From Paracoccaceae bacterium (lineage in GTDB: Bacteria > Pseudomonadota > Alphaproteobacteria > Rhodobacterales > Rhodobacteraceae), in the NCBI GenBank assembly GCA_025458985.1, contig JALORM010000001.1, positions 1 through 42,821 on the forward strand: DNA of 42,821 bases. Direction: 5' to 3'. Below the pieces are notes generated by a model. That model searched no databases. It saw only the letters and a list, made by a program, of their open reading frames with translations, and was not told the origin of the DNA. The position numbers and the translations under genes were made by a program. Below, one piece after another: positions 6,151 through 12,381 of the stretch (the first letter of the stretch is position 1; every line of letters starts with the position of its first letter).

Positions 6151-6965
6151 TGCCGGCGATCCTACGTTATCACGGCGGCAAAGTCAGGTTGGCGTACCGG
6201 ATCGTGGCGGCCATGCCTCTGCACGAAACTTACGTCGAGCCCTACGGTGGCGGCGCGGCTGTTCTTCTGGCGAAATCGCGCGCGCGTCTAGAGGTTTACA
6301 ACGATCTCGACGGCGACATGGTGAACCTGTTCCGGGTCATCCGCGATGCGCCCGACGAACTCGCCGCAGCCATTGCCGCAACGCCGTTCGCGCGCGCCGA
6401 ACACGAACTGTCTTACCGCGACTGCACCGACGATCTGGAACGCGCGCGCAGGGTGCTGATTAGGTCGCACTTCGGACACGGCAGCTCTGGAATTCACCGC
6501 AAGACGGGGTTTCGCGCCGCGGGGCTCCGGGCTGGCGTCCTGCCCGTGCACACGTGGGCGTCGCTCCCTGCAGCGGTCAGAGAGACCGCTGAACGAATGC
6601 GCGGCGTTGTGATCGAGCGACGCCCTGCGGTTGATGTCATGCGCGCCCACGACAGCGCGGGTGCGCTTCACTACGTCGATCCTCCCTATCTGCCAGAGAC
6701 GCGGGACAGGGGGCGTGACTACGCCCACGAAATGACCCGTGCCGACCACATCGCAATGCTCGATGCGATCCTGCGGCTGCGTGGCAGCGTGATCCTCAGC
6801 GGATATGCCTCGCCGCTCTATGATGAGGCGCTGGCGGGGTGGAATCGGGTCGAGATCGCCTCGCGCGCCGACCGGGCCGCAGAACGCACGGAAGTCCTCT
6901 GGATGAGACTGCGCGAGGCGGGCGCGCTTTTCAGCGGCGGGAGATATGAGGGGTGCGAGAGATGA
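6147..6965 (+). CDS. D12-class (Dam-like) N6-adenine DNA methyltransferase
   Basis: The 272-residue protein has the D12 adenine methylase layout: YHGGK at the start (SAM-binding region), PYGGGAAVLLAK as motif I, YNDLDGDMVN, and the catalytic motif DPPY at about residue 175 (ALHYVDPPYLPET). It should methylate adenine N6 in phage DNA, commonly to evade restriction or time replication. The target site cannot be read from the sequence. Starts ATG at 6147 (a second ATG follows) by overlap with the thermonuclease stop and is preceded by GAGGGG. The product tail GGRYEGCER comes from a duplicated boundary module (6944-6961). Confidence 0.92.
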   Translation: MMPAILRYHGGKVRLAYRIVAAMPLHETYVEPYGGGAAVLLAKSRARLEVYNDLDGDMVNLFRVIRDAPDELAAAIAATPFARAEHELSYRDCTDDLERARRVLIRSHFGHGSSGIHRKTGFRAAGLRAGVLPVHTWASLPAAVRETAERMRGVVIERRPAVDVMRAHDSAGALHYVDPPYLPETRDRGRDYAHEMTRADHIAMLDAILRLRGSVILSGYASPLYDEALAGWNRVEIASRADRAAERTEVLWMRLREAGALFSGGRYEGCER

Positions 6966-7267
6966 GCGACCGACCGATGATTTTCAACGCGCCGATGGTG
7001 CGCGCCTTACTGGCCGGCAGGAAGACCCAGACGCGGCGGGTGCTCAGACCGCAGCCGCCCGTTGGGCTGATGCCGGGTTGCTACGCGGTACCGGGTGAAG
7101 CAATGCAGCGGATCAAGAATGAGATCGCCGGGCCCGGCTGCACCGCGGTTGAGGTGTATCCGCCGGCGGCAGAGGTCGTTGACGGCGCCAACATGTTCCA
7201 CATGTGGGTGCTGCCACTCGGGCTGCCGTTTGGCCTGCACGTTGGCGCCACCGGCGCGACCCCCTGA
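6962..7267 (+). CDS. Truncated ASCH-like phage protein, 101 aa
   Basis: Starts MSDRPMIFNAPMVRALLAGR with KTQTRRVLRPQP following, a highly characteristic opening of phage ASCH-related proteins, thought to bind RNA or modified nucleotides. Those proteins usually run on to about 150-250 residues through a GDxLWVRE-type motif, which is absent here. After residue 40 the sequence is unrelated filler ending GLHVGATGATP. It is probably a truncated remnant. ATGA overlap with the methylase. Confidence 0.65.
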   Translation: MSDRPMIFNAPMVRALLAGRKTQTRRVLRPQPPVGLMPGCYAVPGEAMQRIKNEIAGPGCTAVEVYPPAAEVVDGANMFHMWVLPLGLPFGLHVGATGATP

Positions 7268-7268
7268 C

Positions 7269-7499
7269 ATGCCCGCCGCGCGCCATGCCTTCGTCCCGCG
7301 CCTGCTGCCCGCTCCGGCGGCGGCGCACTATCTCGGCGTGAGCGAAACGACGCTGCGCGGCCTCGGCATTCCGCGGCGGCGACTGGAAGGCAAGCGGGTC
7401 TACGACATCGCAGACCTTGACCTGTACGCCGACAGCCTCCCCTATGAGGTCGAGGGGAGGCCCAGCACATGCGCCGGCAGATTCGGGCGGCCACGGTGA
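7269..7499 (+). CDS. MerR/excisionase-type helix-turn-helix protein
   Basis: The 76-residue protein begins MPAARHAFVPRLLPAPAAAH and has a helix-turn-helix in AAHYLGVSETTLRGLGIP, followed by a basic wing RRLEGKRVYDIADLDLY. This is the pattern of the helix_turn_helix_17/excisionase family that directs integrases to excise. It directly precedes and overlaps (31 bp) the integrase gene, which supports an Xis-like role. A plain transcription factor is the alternative. Confidence 0.75.
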   Translation: MPAARHAFVPRLLPAPAAAHYLGVSETTLRGLGIPRRRLEGKRVYDIADLDLYADSLPYEVEGRPSTCAGRFGRPR

Positions 7500-8554
7500 C
7501 TCTGCGTGTCAAGATCGTCCACGCGCGCGGGCGGCGTTACGTCTACACCGCCACGCCACCGCGGGTGCGACTTCCTGACCTGCCGTTCGACCACCCTGAG
7601 TTTCTGGCCGCCTACGCGCGCGCCACGAGCGGCGCAGTCATACCGCGGCGCATCGGGGCCGGCACCATAGCGGCGGCCGCTGCACTGGCCGCCGGCTCGG
7701 CAAGGTTCAAGATGCTGGCACCAGCCTACAGGCGCGCGATGCGGGCCGAGTTCGACGCGATCCTGGAACAAGCTGACGACGCGCTGATCGCAGACCTTCG
7801 CCCTGCCGACATCCGCGACGACCTGCGCCCGCTGGCGCCCCACGCTGCCCGGAAACGGCGCAAGGCGTGGCGGATGATCTGCGCGGCCGCGATCGAGGCG
7901 CAGTTGATCGCGGAAGACCCAAGCGCCACCGTCAAGCCGCCGGCCCCGCCCCGGACGGACGGGCACGAGCCGTGGTCGCCCGACGAGGTTGAACGGTTCC
8001 GCGCCCGCTGGCCTGTCGGGACGCAGCAGCGCGCGATGATGGAACTGATGCACTGGACCGGCGCGCGGATCAGCGACGCCGTCCGCCTCGGGCCGGGGAT
8101 GGTCGACGGCGACGGCGTGCTGACGTTCCGACAGGGGAAGACCGGCGGGCAGAGCTACGTGCCCTGGACATGCCCGCTGCCGCCCTACGCGGCAGGGATG
8201 GCGGCCGACCGGGCCGCGATGCACGCGGCGTTGGGGGCGATCCCGCGGCACATGACCTTCCTAAGCACAGCGCACGGCAAGTCCCGCTCGACGAAGGCCG
8301 CAGCGTCCTACCTGTCACAGGCAGCGCAGGCCGCCGGCCTGACGGACCGCACCGGCCACGGGCTCAGGAAGGCGCGGGCCATCGCGCTGGCCGAGTCGGG
8401 CGCGACGACGCACCAGATCGGCGCATGGACGGGCCACGCGACCCTGGCCGAGATCGAGCGGTATACGAGGAAGGCAAGCCGGCGCGCAGCGGTCATGGGA
8501 ACGGAACAAGACCGGAACACAGGAAAACGCCGGAAGGGTTCGGGAAAACAATGA
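7469..8554 (+). CDS. int: Tyrosine recombinase (phage integrase)
   Basis: The 361-residue protein has an N-terminal arm and core-binding region and a C-terminal catalytic domain. Active-site residues are visible in order: Arg in TGARISDAVRL (about 192), Lys in the GKTGG hairpin, HGLRKAR, His in GHATLAEIERY, and the Tyr nucleophile in EIERYTRKA (about 335). It inserts phage DNA at attB and makes this a temperate phage. GAGGGGAGG at 7452-7460 sets the ATG. It is the last full gene of the rightward operon. The att core was not identified. Confidence 0.93.
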   Translation: MRRQIRAATVTLRVKIVHARGRRYVYTATPPRVRLPDLPFDHPEFLAAYARATSGAVIPRRIGAGTIAAAAALAAGSARFKMLAPAYRRAMRAEFDAILEQADDALIADLRPADIRDDLRPLAPHAARKRRKAWRMICAAAIEAQLIAEDPSATVKPPAPPRTDGHEPWSPDEVERFRARWPVGTQQRAMMELMHWTGARISDAVRLGPGMVDGDGVLTFRQGKTGGQSYVPWTCPLPPYAAGMAADRAAMHAALGAIPRHMTFLSTAHGKSRSTKAAASYLSQAAQAAGLTDRTGHGLRKARAIALAESGATTHQIGAWTGHATLAEIERYTRKASRRAAVMGTEQDRNTGKRRKGSGKQ

Positions 8555-8631
8555 CCCGAATCCAAATGAAAGCAGGACGTTACGGCGTCTACTGGCGGCC
8601 CCGTCAGGACTGCGCAAATCGTACGATTTGA
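8551..8631 (+). CDS. Possible 26-aa ORF after the integrase (doubtful)
   Basis: An ORF MTRIQMKAGRYGVYWRPRQD overlaps the integrase stop as ATGA and ends inside the palindrome at 8616-8629. Only the overlap supports it. It may be no more than spacer in the attachment or terminator region. Confidence 0.25.
   Translation: MTRIQMKAGRYGVYWRPRQDCANRTI
8616..8629. promoter_or_regulatory. Perfect 14-bp palindrome AAATCGTACGATTT
   Basis: AAATCGTACGATTT reads the same on both strands and sits about 60 bp past the integrase stop, in the gap between convergent operons. A related GTAC appears again at 8639-8642 (TTGTACGAAAAA). Integrase arm or core sites and regulator operators often look like this. Its role as attP is a guess. 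Confidence 0.4.
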
Positions 8632-8643
8632 ACGGGTTGTACG

Positions 8644-8694
8644 AAAAACGCGCCGCCCGGGGCCGCTATGGCCGTCAATGGGTTGCGAGGCGCG
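8644..8694 (-). terminator. Candidate terminator of the leftward late operon
   Basis: On the minus strand CGCGCC (8694-8689) pairs with GGCGCG (8654-8649) across a GC-rich loop that itself pairs GGCC/GGCC, followed by TTTTT (8648-8644). It lies just past the last leftward gene (stop at 8707). The long loop makes it a moderate rather than strong candidate. Confidence 0.55.
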
Positions 8695-8706
8695 ATGGAA
8701 AACGTC

Positions 8707-9108
8707 TTACATCCCAACGCCTTCCAGCGGGTAGATCAGGAACACCTGCGTCGCGCCTTCGTGCACCTCGGCCTCGGGCGGCTCGACGATCAGGCCGTCT
8801 GGCACGGTGATTGTCACGCGGTCGGCGCGGCCCAGATCGCCGGGCGCGCCGGCGTCCACCTCGATCAGGTAGCCCGCTTGCACGTCGGCCCAGGTCACGT
8901 CGCCCTCGTGCCGCGTGGTGTGGCGATTCTGGTTCCAGAACGTCACCTGCGCCAGCGCGCCCGGCGCGTCCGTCGGGCCGATCTGCAGCGTTGACGGCGA
9001 GGATGCAGGCCCCCACTGCACGGCGTCCTGCGCGGCAGCGACCCAAGCAAAGTTGGAAGCGGCGAGGCAGATTATAGCAGACAGGCGGTTCGGTATAAGG
9101 TCGCGCAT
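8707..9108 (-). CDS. Exported protein of unknown function, 133 aa, end of late operon
   Basis: The N-terminus has a signal peptide (MRDLIPNRLSAIICLAASNF, then AWVAAAQD with likely cleavage after AAA). The mature part is beta-rich (TLQIGPTDAPGALAQVTFWN, RVTITVPDGL) with no Cys, so it is probably periplasmic. It follows the lysis genes but is set apart from them by about 190 bp of structured non-coding DNA, so it may be an independently expressed moron-like gene. No family recognised. Confidence 0.75.
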   Translation of the reverse strand: MRDLIPNRLSAIICLAASNFAWVAAAQDAVQWGPASSPSTLQIGPTDAPGALAQVTFWNQNRHTTRHEGDVTWADVQAGYLIEVDAGAPGDLGRADRVTITVPDGLIVEPPEAEVHEGATQVFLIYPLEGVGM

Positions 9109-9170
9109 GGGCTTCCCCTTTCGGCCAGTTGTGCTATGCTCCCCGCCGGGCGCTCCCGCCGGAGACCCAA

Positions 9171-9299
9171 GTGAGCGCGGCGGCGTGGAAAGCAGACACG
9201 CACAGCCAAGATGCCCCAGAGTGCGAGCCCAGGGGATGAGGAAGCAAGCGGGGCCGCCGCACGGCGCCCGAGCCGGAGTAGCGTCCGGCCCGCGCTCAC
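9171..9299 (-). ncRNA. Candidate structured RNA between the o-spanin and the last gene
   Basis: A perfect 10-bp inverted repeat GTGAGCGCGG (9171-9180) and CCGCGCTCAC (9290-9299) closes about 109 bp. Inside it CCGGA/TCCGG, GCCG/CGGC and CCCC/GGGG can pair. The o-spanin stop lies in one arm. No gene covers 9109-9295. It may be a 3' structure stabilising the late mRNA, a leader of the next gene, or a small RNA. Confidence 0.4.
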
Positions 9300-9532
9300 C
9301 GCCGCCACCCCGGACAGTTCGCCGCGCCGTAGCGGTTCTGCGTGTCGATGGCTACCGCCTCCGCGCGCGCACCCTGCACCACCACCTCCGCCACCGGGCG
9401 CGGGAACTCGATAGGCCCCTGCACCACGTCGCAGAACAGCCCGGCCCCGATCTGCGGCGCACAGGCGCTAGTCGCGGCGAGTGAGACGATCAACCAGAGC
9501 CGGGTCATCCTGCGTGTCAGCGTCGCGCGCAT
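9296..9532 (-). CDS. Outer-membrane spanin subunit (Rz1-like lipoprotein)
   Basis: The 78-residue protein has a basic N-terminus, a hydrophobic stretch and a lipobox (SLAATSAC) that predicts lipid attachment at Cys about 24. A short mature part of about 55 residues follows. It overlaps the 3' end of the inner-membrane spanin gene in another frame, the usual Rz/Rz1 arrangement. AGGAAAGGA just upstream supports the ATG at 9532. With its partner it would fuse inner and outer membranes in the last step of lysis of a Gram-negative host. Confidence 0.8.
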   Translation of the reverse strand: MRATLTRRMTRLWLIVSLAATSACAPQIGAGLFCDVVQGPIEFPRPVAEVVVQGARAEAVAIDTQNRYGAANCPGWRR

Positions 9533-9698
9533 GGCGGTTCCTTTCCTCGATGGTGCTCAGCCGCCCCTCGGCGGCCTTGGCGCGGGTGCTATGGTTGGCG
9601 TCGCGGCGGCCCTTCAGGTACAGCCCAAGCGCCGAGAAGACGGCGACGGCGCCGGCAGCGATGTAGGGCCAGAGCCCGCCGATCAGATCGCCGATCAT
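9468..9698 (-). CDS. Inner-membrane spanin subunit (Rz-like)
   Basis: The 76-residue protein starts MIGDLIGGLWPYIAAGAVAV with a single N-terminal membrane helix to about residue 28. A charged helical region (KAAEGRLSTIEERNRHARDA) follows that can form a coiled coil in the periplasm. It overlaps the holin stop by 4 bases (ATGA) and the o-spanin by 65 bases. Short for an Rz protein but with the expected topology and place. Confidence 0.75.
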   Translation of the reverse strand: MIGDLIGGLWPYIAAGAVAVFSALGLYLKGRRDANHSTRAKAAEGRLSTIEERNRHARDADTQDDPALVDRLTRRD

Positions 9699-9907
9699 CT
9701 GCGCAGCCCCTTGAGCGCGGCCCTGGCGCGAGAGCCCAGGTACCACAGCAGCGCACCGGCGCCGACGATCAGCGCGACGACGGTCTCGACCGCCTCCGGC
9801 GAGGTCAGGTGAGCATCGGCGCCGGGCGGCAACCACCCGCCGGCCGCAAGCCGGCCGGCCAGCACGTACAGCCCGATGCGGACCATGACGATCAGTTCGT
9901 CTTTCAT
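9695..9907 (-). CDS. Holin (Pam3-gp28-like)
   Basis: A 70-residue protein with two hydrophobic segments (about 4-24 and 42-60) and a basic C-terminus (SRARAALKGLRR), the form of a small class II holin. The opening MKDELIVMVRIGLYVLAGRL resembles the holin family named after Paracoccus phage Pam3 gp28 (recognised by eye). Holins pierce the inner membrane at a set time and let the endolysin out. It lies between endolysin and spanins. Confidence 0.78.
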   Translation of the reverse strand: MKDELIVMVRIGLYVLAGRLAAGGWLPPGADAHLTSPEAVETVVALIVGAGALLWYLGSRARAALKGLRR

Positions 9908-9929
9908 GTCGGTTCCCTTCGGTTGAGGA

Positions 9930-10634
9930 TCAGAACGGCCACCACGAGGCGATCCACCCCGTGAACTCGGCCCATTTCGCCGCCAGCGCGGCGCCGCCCG
10001 CCAGCACCAGCGCGGCGATCCCGCCAGCGGCTGCGCCAGACCCCTGTTTTTTGCCCGCTGGCGGCGAAGTCGGGGCGGGCGTGGAGGGCTGCAGGACGAG
10101 AGGCGGCTCTGCGGGGCGCTGTGGGGCCACGGCGTCGCGCAGGGCATCGGCCCGCACGTCGGCCACCCGACGCGTCCATCCCTTGCCGAATGTCGGCCAC
10201 GTTTTGAGCCGGCGCAGGAATGCCATCCGCTCGTCGCAGAGTGCGTTGATCGCGCCGGCGACGGAAACCGCCCTAGCCGCGCTCAATGTGACCGGCCCGA
10301 TCTTGCCATCCACGGCAACCCCGAGCACCCGCTGCAGCGCCTTGACCGCTCGGCCGGGGCCGGAGTTCACGGCGTAGTCCGCCACGGCGTAGTCAAGGCC
10401 AGCCGGCAGTTCGTCGGCCCGCACGGCATCCCAATATTGCGCCTTGTAGACGCGCACGGCCTGATCAGTCGTCAGCGCCTTGAGGTCTGCCACCGTACCG
10501 TTGCGGCTGATGTATCGCCGGAACGTGGCGAGCGTGATTCCCTTGTTCGTCGGGCCGCCCGGGTCGCTGGGATGGTTCACGTACCCGCCCTCATGCTTGA
10601 GAATGCGGGGGATGCAGATTGCAGCCCGATCCAT
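9930..10634 (-). CDS. Endolysin: GH108 N-acetylmuramidase with C-terminal membrane helix
   Basis: The 234-residue protein has the GH108 signature ILKHEGGYVNHPSDPGGPTN with the catalytic Glu at residue 15. It continues through YWDAVRADELPAGLDYAVAD to a peptidoglycan-binding type 3 part (ALQRVLGVAVDGKIGPVTL). After about residue 170 comes a Pro-rich linker and then a hydrophobic segment (GGIAALVLAGGAALAAKW) before WFW-rich residues. The C-terminal anchor is unusual in an endolysin and could tether it to the membrane until the holin acts. AAAGGA precedes the ATG. It cuts glycan strands of the host wall. Confidence 0.93.
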   Translation of the reverse strand: MDRAAICIPRILKHEGGYVNHPSDPGGPTNKGITLATFRRYISRNGTVADLKALTTDQAVRVYKAQYWDAVRADELPAGLDYAVADYAVNSGPGRAVKALQRVLGVAVDGKIGPVTLSAARAVSVAGAINALCDERMAFLRRLKTWPTFGKGWTRRVADVRADALRDAVAPQRPAEPPLVLQPSTPAPTSPPAGKKQGSGAAAGGIAALVLAGGAALAAKWAEFTGWIASWWPF

Positions 10635-10655
10635 CGGGAATCCTTTCGGTTGGTG

Positions 10656-10889
10656 TCAATCCCTGCGCGGCAGGCGGTCCTTCAAGACCTGCAGCGTGGT
10701 GTTCGCCTCGCGCTGTTCCTCGATCAGGTCGTGCAGCAACTTGACCACCTCGGCGCGCCACGCCTCGTGCGCATCCGGCGGCGGCGGAGGCTTGGGCGCC
10801 CGCGTCGTCAACCACCACAGAAGGTAAATCACCCCGCCTGTCGGCCCGAGCGCCTTGACCAGATCAGGAAGAAGGGTGGTCGGGTCCAT
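10656..10889 (-). CDS. Small membrane-anchored coiled-coil protein, 77 aa, lysis cluster
   Basis: Starts MDPTTLLPDLVKALGPTGGV with one hydrophobic segment (VIYLLWWLT), a Pro-rich stretch (APKPPPPPD) and a charged helix (VVKLLHDLIEEQREANTTLQ). The topology is that of Rz-like or XhlA-like lysis-associated proteins. It overlaps the upstream gene by 26 bases and sits directly upstream of the endolysin. Exact role unknown. Confidence 0.65.
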   Translation of the reverse strand: MDPTTLLPDLVKALGPTGGVIYLLWWLTTRAPKPPPPPDAHEAWRAEVVKLLHDLIEEQREANTTLQVLKDRLPRRD

Positions 10890-11289
10890 GAAGCGCCTTC
10901 CAGAGCGTAATCAGTGACAGGGGCGCAAGCATGGTACTGGCGTAGAGCCCGATGACGAGCTCGCCACCCGTATGAATCGCCGAGTACGCGAGCGCGAGAA
11001 ACTGGCCGAGGCTGATCGCGGACCCGAATGCGACCATGCCCCGGTTTGGCGGGTGAATGAGTCCGATGTAGGTCAAACCGCCGCCCGCCATCATGGACGC
11101 AGCCCATAGCTCGGCGCGGAACGATGTCGCGAACCTGCCGAACACGTCGGCCGAGAATGCATCCCCGCGCAGCGACGATTCGATCCAGAACGCCGCCCCG
11201 ATCAGGACGTACTGAATGGCAATCAGCCGCAACACGGGCTGGCCGAGCCATTCGTGCCAGACGTCGGAAACAATGGTCCGTACGTTCAC
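10864..11289 (-). CDS. Integral membrane protein, 141 aa, paralogue A
   Basis: Four likely membrane helices. It shares a long, strongly similar core with the neighbouring upstream protein (here FSADVFGRFATSFRAELWAA, there FSAEVFGRFATSYPAEMWAA), so the two arose by tandem duplication. Starts at GTG in a GTGA overlap. Its neighbours are lysis genes, and a holin-like or membrane-modifying role is possible. I recognise no named family. Confidence 0.75.
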   Translation of the reverse strand: MNVRTIVSDVWHEWLGQPVLRLIAIQYVLIGAAFWIESSLRGDAFSADVFGRFATSFRAELWAASMMAGGGLTYIGLIHPPNRGMVAFGSAISLGQFLALAYSAIHTGGELVIGLYASTMLAPLSLITLWKALHGPDHPSS

Positions 11290-11729
11290 CTACCCCTCCA
11301 CCAGACATGCGCCGCCACCAGCGCCAGCCCGAGGATCGGCCACCACAGCGGGCCGGCGTAGGCCAGCCCGAAGGCGTAGAAGAACAGGTCGTTTCTGCTG
11401 TCCTTGCCGCGCCCGCCGATCATCAGATGCCACGCCTCCCAAAGCACGCCCAGAAGGGCCGACCCGACCGTGACCATTTCTCGCCTCGGGGGCCGCAGTA
11501 GCCCGACAAACAGCAGCACGCCGCCCGCCATCATGAAGGCGGCCCACATCTCTGCCGGATAGGACGTCGCGAAACGCCCGAACACCTCTGCGCTGAATGC
11601 CTCGCCCTGCAAGCCTGCCTCGATCCAGAAGAGCGAGCCGATCACGGCAAGCGCCAGCGCCGCCAGCTTCAAAAGCGGCTGTTCCAGCCATCCGTCGAGG
11701 ATCACGCACCCGATCCGAAGAACAGTCAA
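11286..11729 (-). CDS. Integral membrane protein, 147 aa, paralogue B
   Basis: About four membrane helices and the same core as paralogue A, including the loop after helix 1 (WIEAGLQGEAFSAEVFGRFA) and the conserved pair of prolines in LLRPPRREM. The C-terminal third (WWPILGLALVAAHVWW) instead resembles the end of the next protein upstream. The likely start is TTG at 11729 in a TTGA overlap with the preceding stop. Function unknown. Confidence 0.7.
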   Translation of the reverse strand: MTVLRIGCVILDGWLEQPLLKLAALALAVIGSLFWIEAGLQGEAFSAEVFGRFATSYPAEMWAAFMMAGGVLLFVGLLRPPRREMVTVGSALLGVLWEAWHLMIGGRGKDSRNDLFFYAFGLAYAGPLWWPILGLALVAAHVWWRGR

Positions 11730-12070
11730 CGCCTTGCCTCCCGTGCCACCATGACCATCAGCCCCAGCGCCAGGACCGACGCCGGCCACCAGCCCGGCCC
11801 GTAGAGCGCGCCCCACAGGACGAAGCCCGCGTCCTGCGCGCCGTCCCGCCAAGCGCCGCCCCGGCGCAGGTCGCCCCACTCCTTCGCCGCCCAGTAGGCG
11901 GCCGCCATGGCCAGCGCGCCTGCGCCGCCCTGCCAGCCGAAGTGCTGAATCAGCGCGGCCCCCACCAGGGCGTGCGCCATGCCGACGACGCCGGCGATGT
12001 AGGGCGTCTGATCGCCTCCAGGCGTCAGCAGCTCGGCGATCACGCGACGAAGGACGGCGGGCCGGGACAT
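11726..12070 (-). CDS. Integral membrane protein, 114 aa
   Basis: Two or three hydrophobic segments around a charged loop (KEWGDLRRGGAWRDGAQDAG). Ends in GPGWWPASVLALGLMVMV, like the WWP-helix of paralogue B, suggesting a shared module. TGATG overlap with the preceding gene. It belongs to the same membrane cluster before the lysis genes. No family recognised. Confidence 0.7.
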   Translation of the reverse strand: MSRPAVLRRVIAELLTPGGDQTPYIAGVVGMAHALVGAALIQHFGWQGGAGALAMAAAYWAAKEWGDLRRGGAWRDGAQDAGFVLWGALYGPGWWPASVLALGLMVMVAREARR

Positions 12071-12381
12071 CAGGCCGGCACCACGTTCTGCGCGACAGTC
12101 ACGTTGAAGACGGTCCCTTGGTGATCGTTCTCCGCGTAGCGCACCGCGACCTCGCCGACGCCGCGCCCGTGCGGAATGCGTTCCTCGTTCCAGGTGGCCT
12201 CGAACGACACGCCATCGCTTCCCGGCGCGACCACGTCCGCCGCCAGAAGACTGCCAGCGACGCGCAGGTAGGCGGCGCACGTCGCAGACGCCACCGATCG
12301 GGGCGTGACGCCATCGGCCTCGTAGACCGGGATCCGCAACTGCCAGGACTTCAAGGCCACCAGATCGAACTCGGCAGTCAT
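12070..12381 (-). CDS. Small beta-rich protein after the fibre genes, 103 aa
   Basis: Starts MTAEFDLVALKSWQLRIPVY and is a compact beta-sandwich-like sequence (VAVRYAENDHQGTVFNVTVA). It has the look of small baseplate or fibre domains of the BppU/LtfC kind, but the family is not certain. GGAGGGG precedes the chosen ATG, and that ATG overlaps the upstream stop (ATGA). Possibly a fibre cap or chaperone. Confidence 0.65.
   Translation of the reverse strand: MTAEFDLVALKSWQLRIPVYEADGVTPRSVASATCAAYLRVAGSLLAADVVAPGSDGVSFEATWNEERIPHGRGVGEVAVRYAENDHQGTVFNVTVAQNVVPA

Noticed and set aside
8628..8810. Plus-strand ORF after the integrase
   Set aside because: It runs into the antisense of the last late gene and has no RBS; Arg-rich shadow.
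9072..9308. Minus-strand ORF covering 9109-9295
   Set aside because: Sequence is Arg/Ala filler in a structured gap with no RBS; better explained as non-coding.
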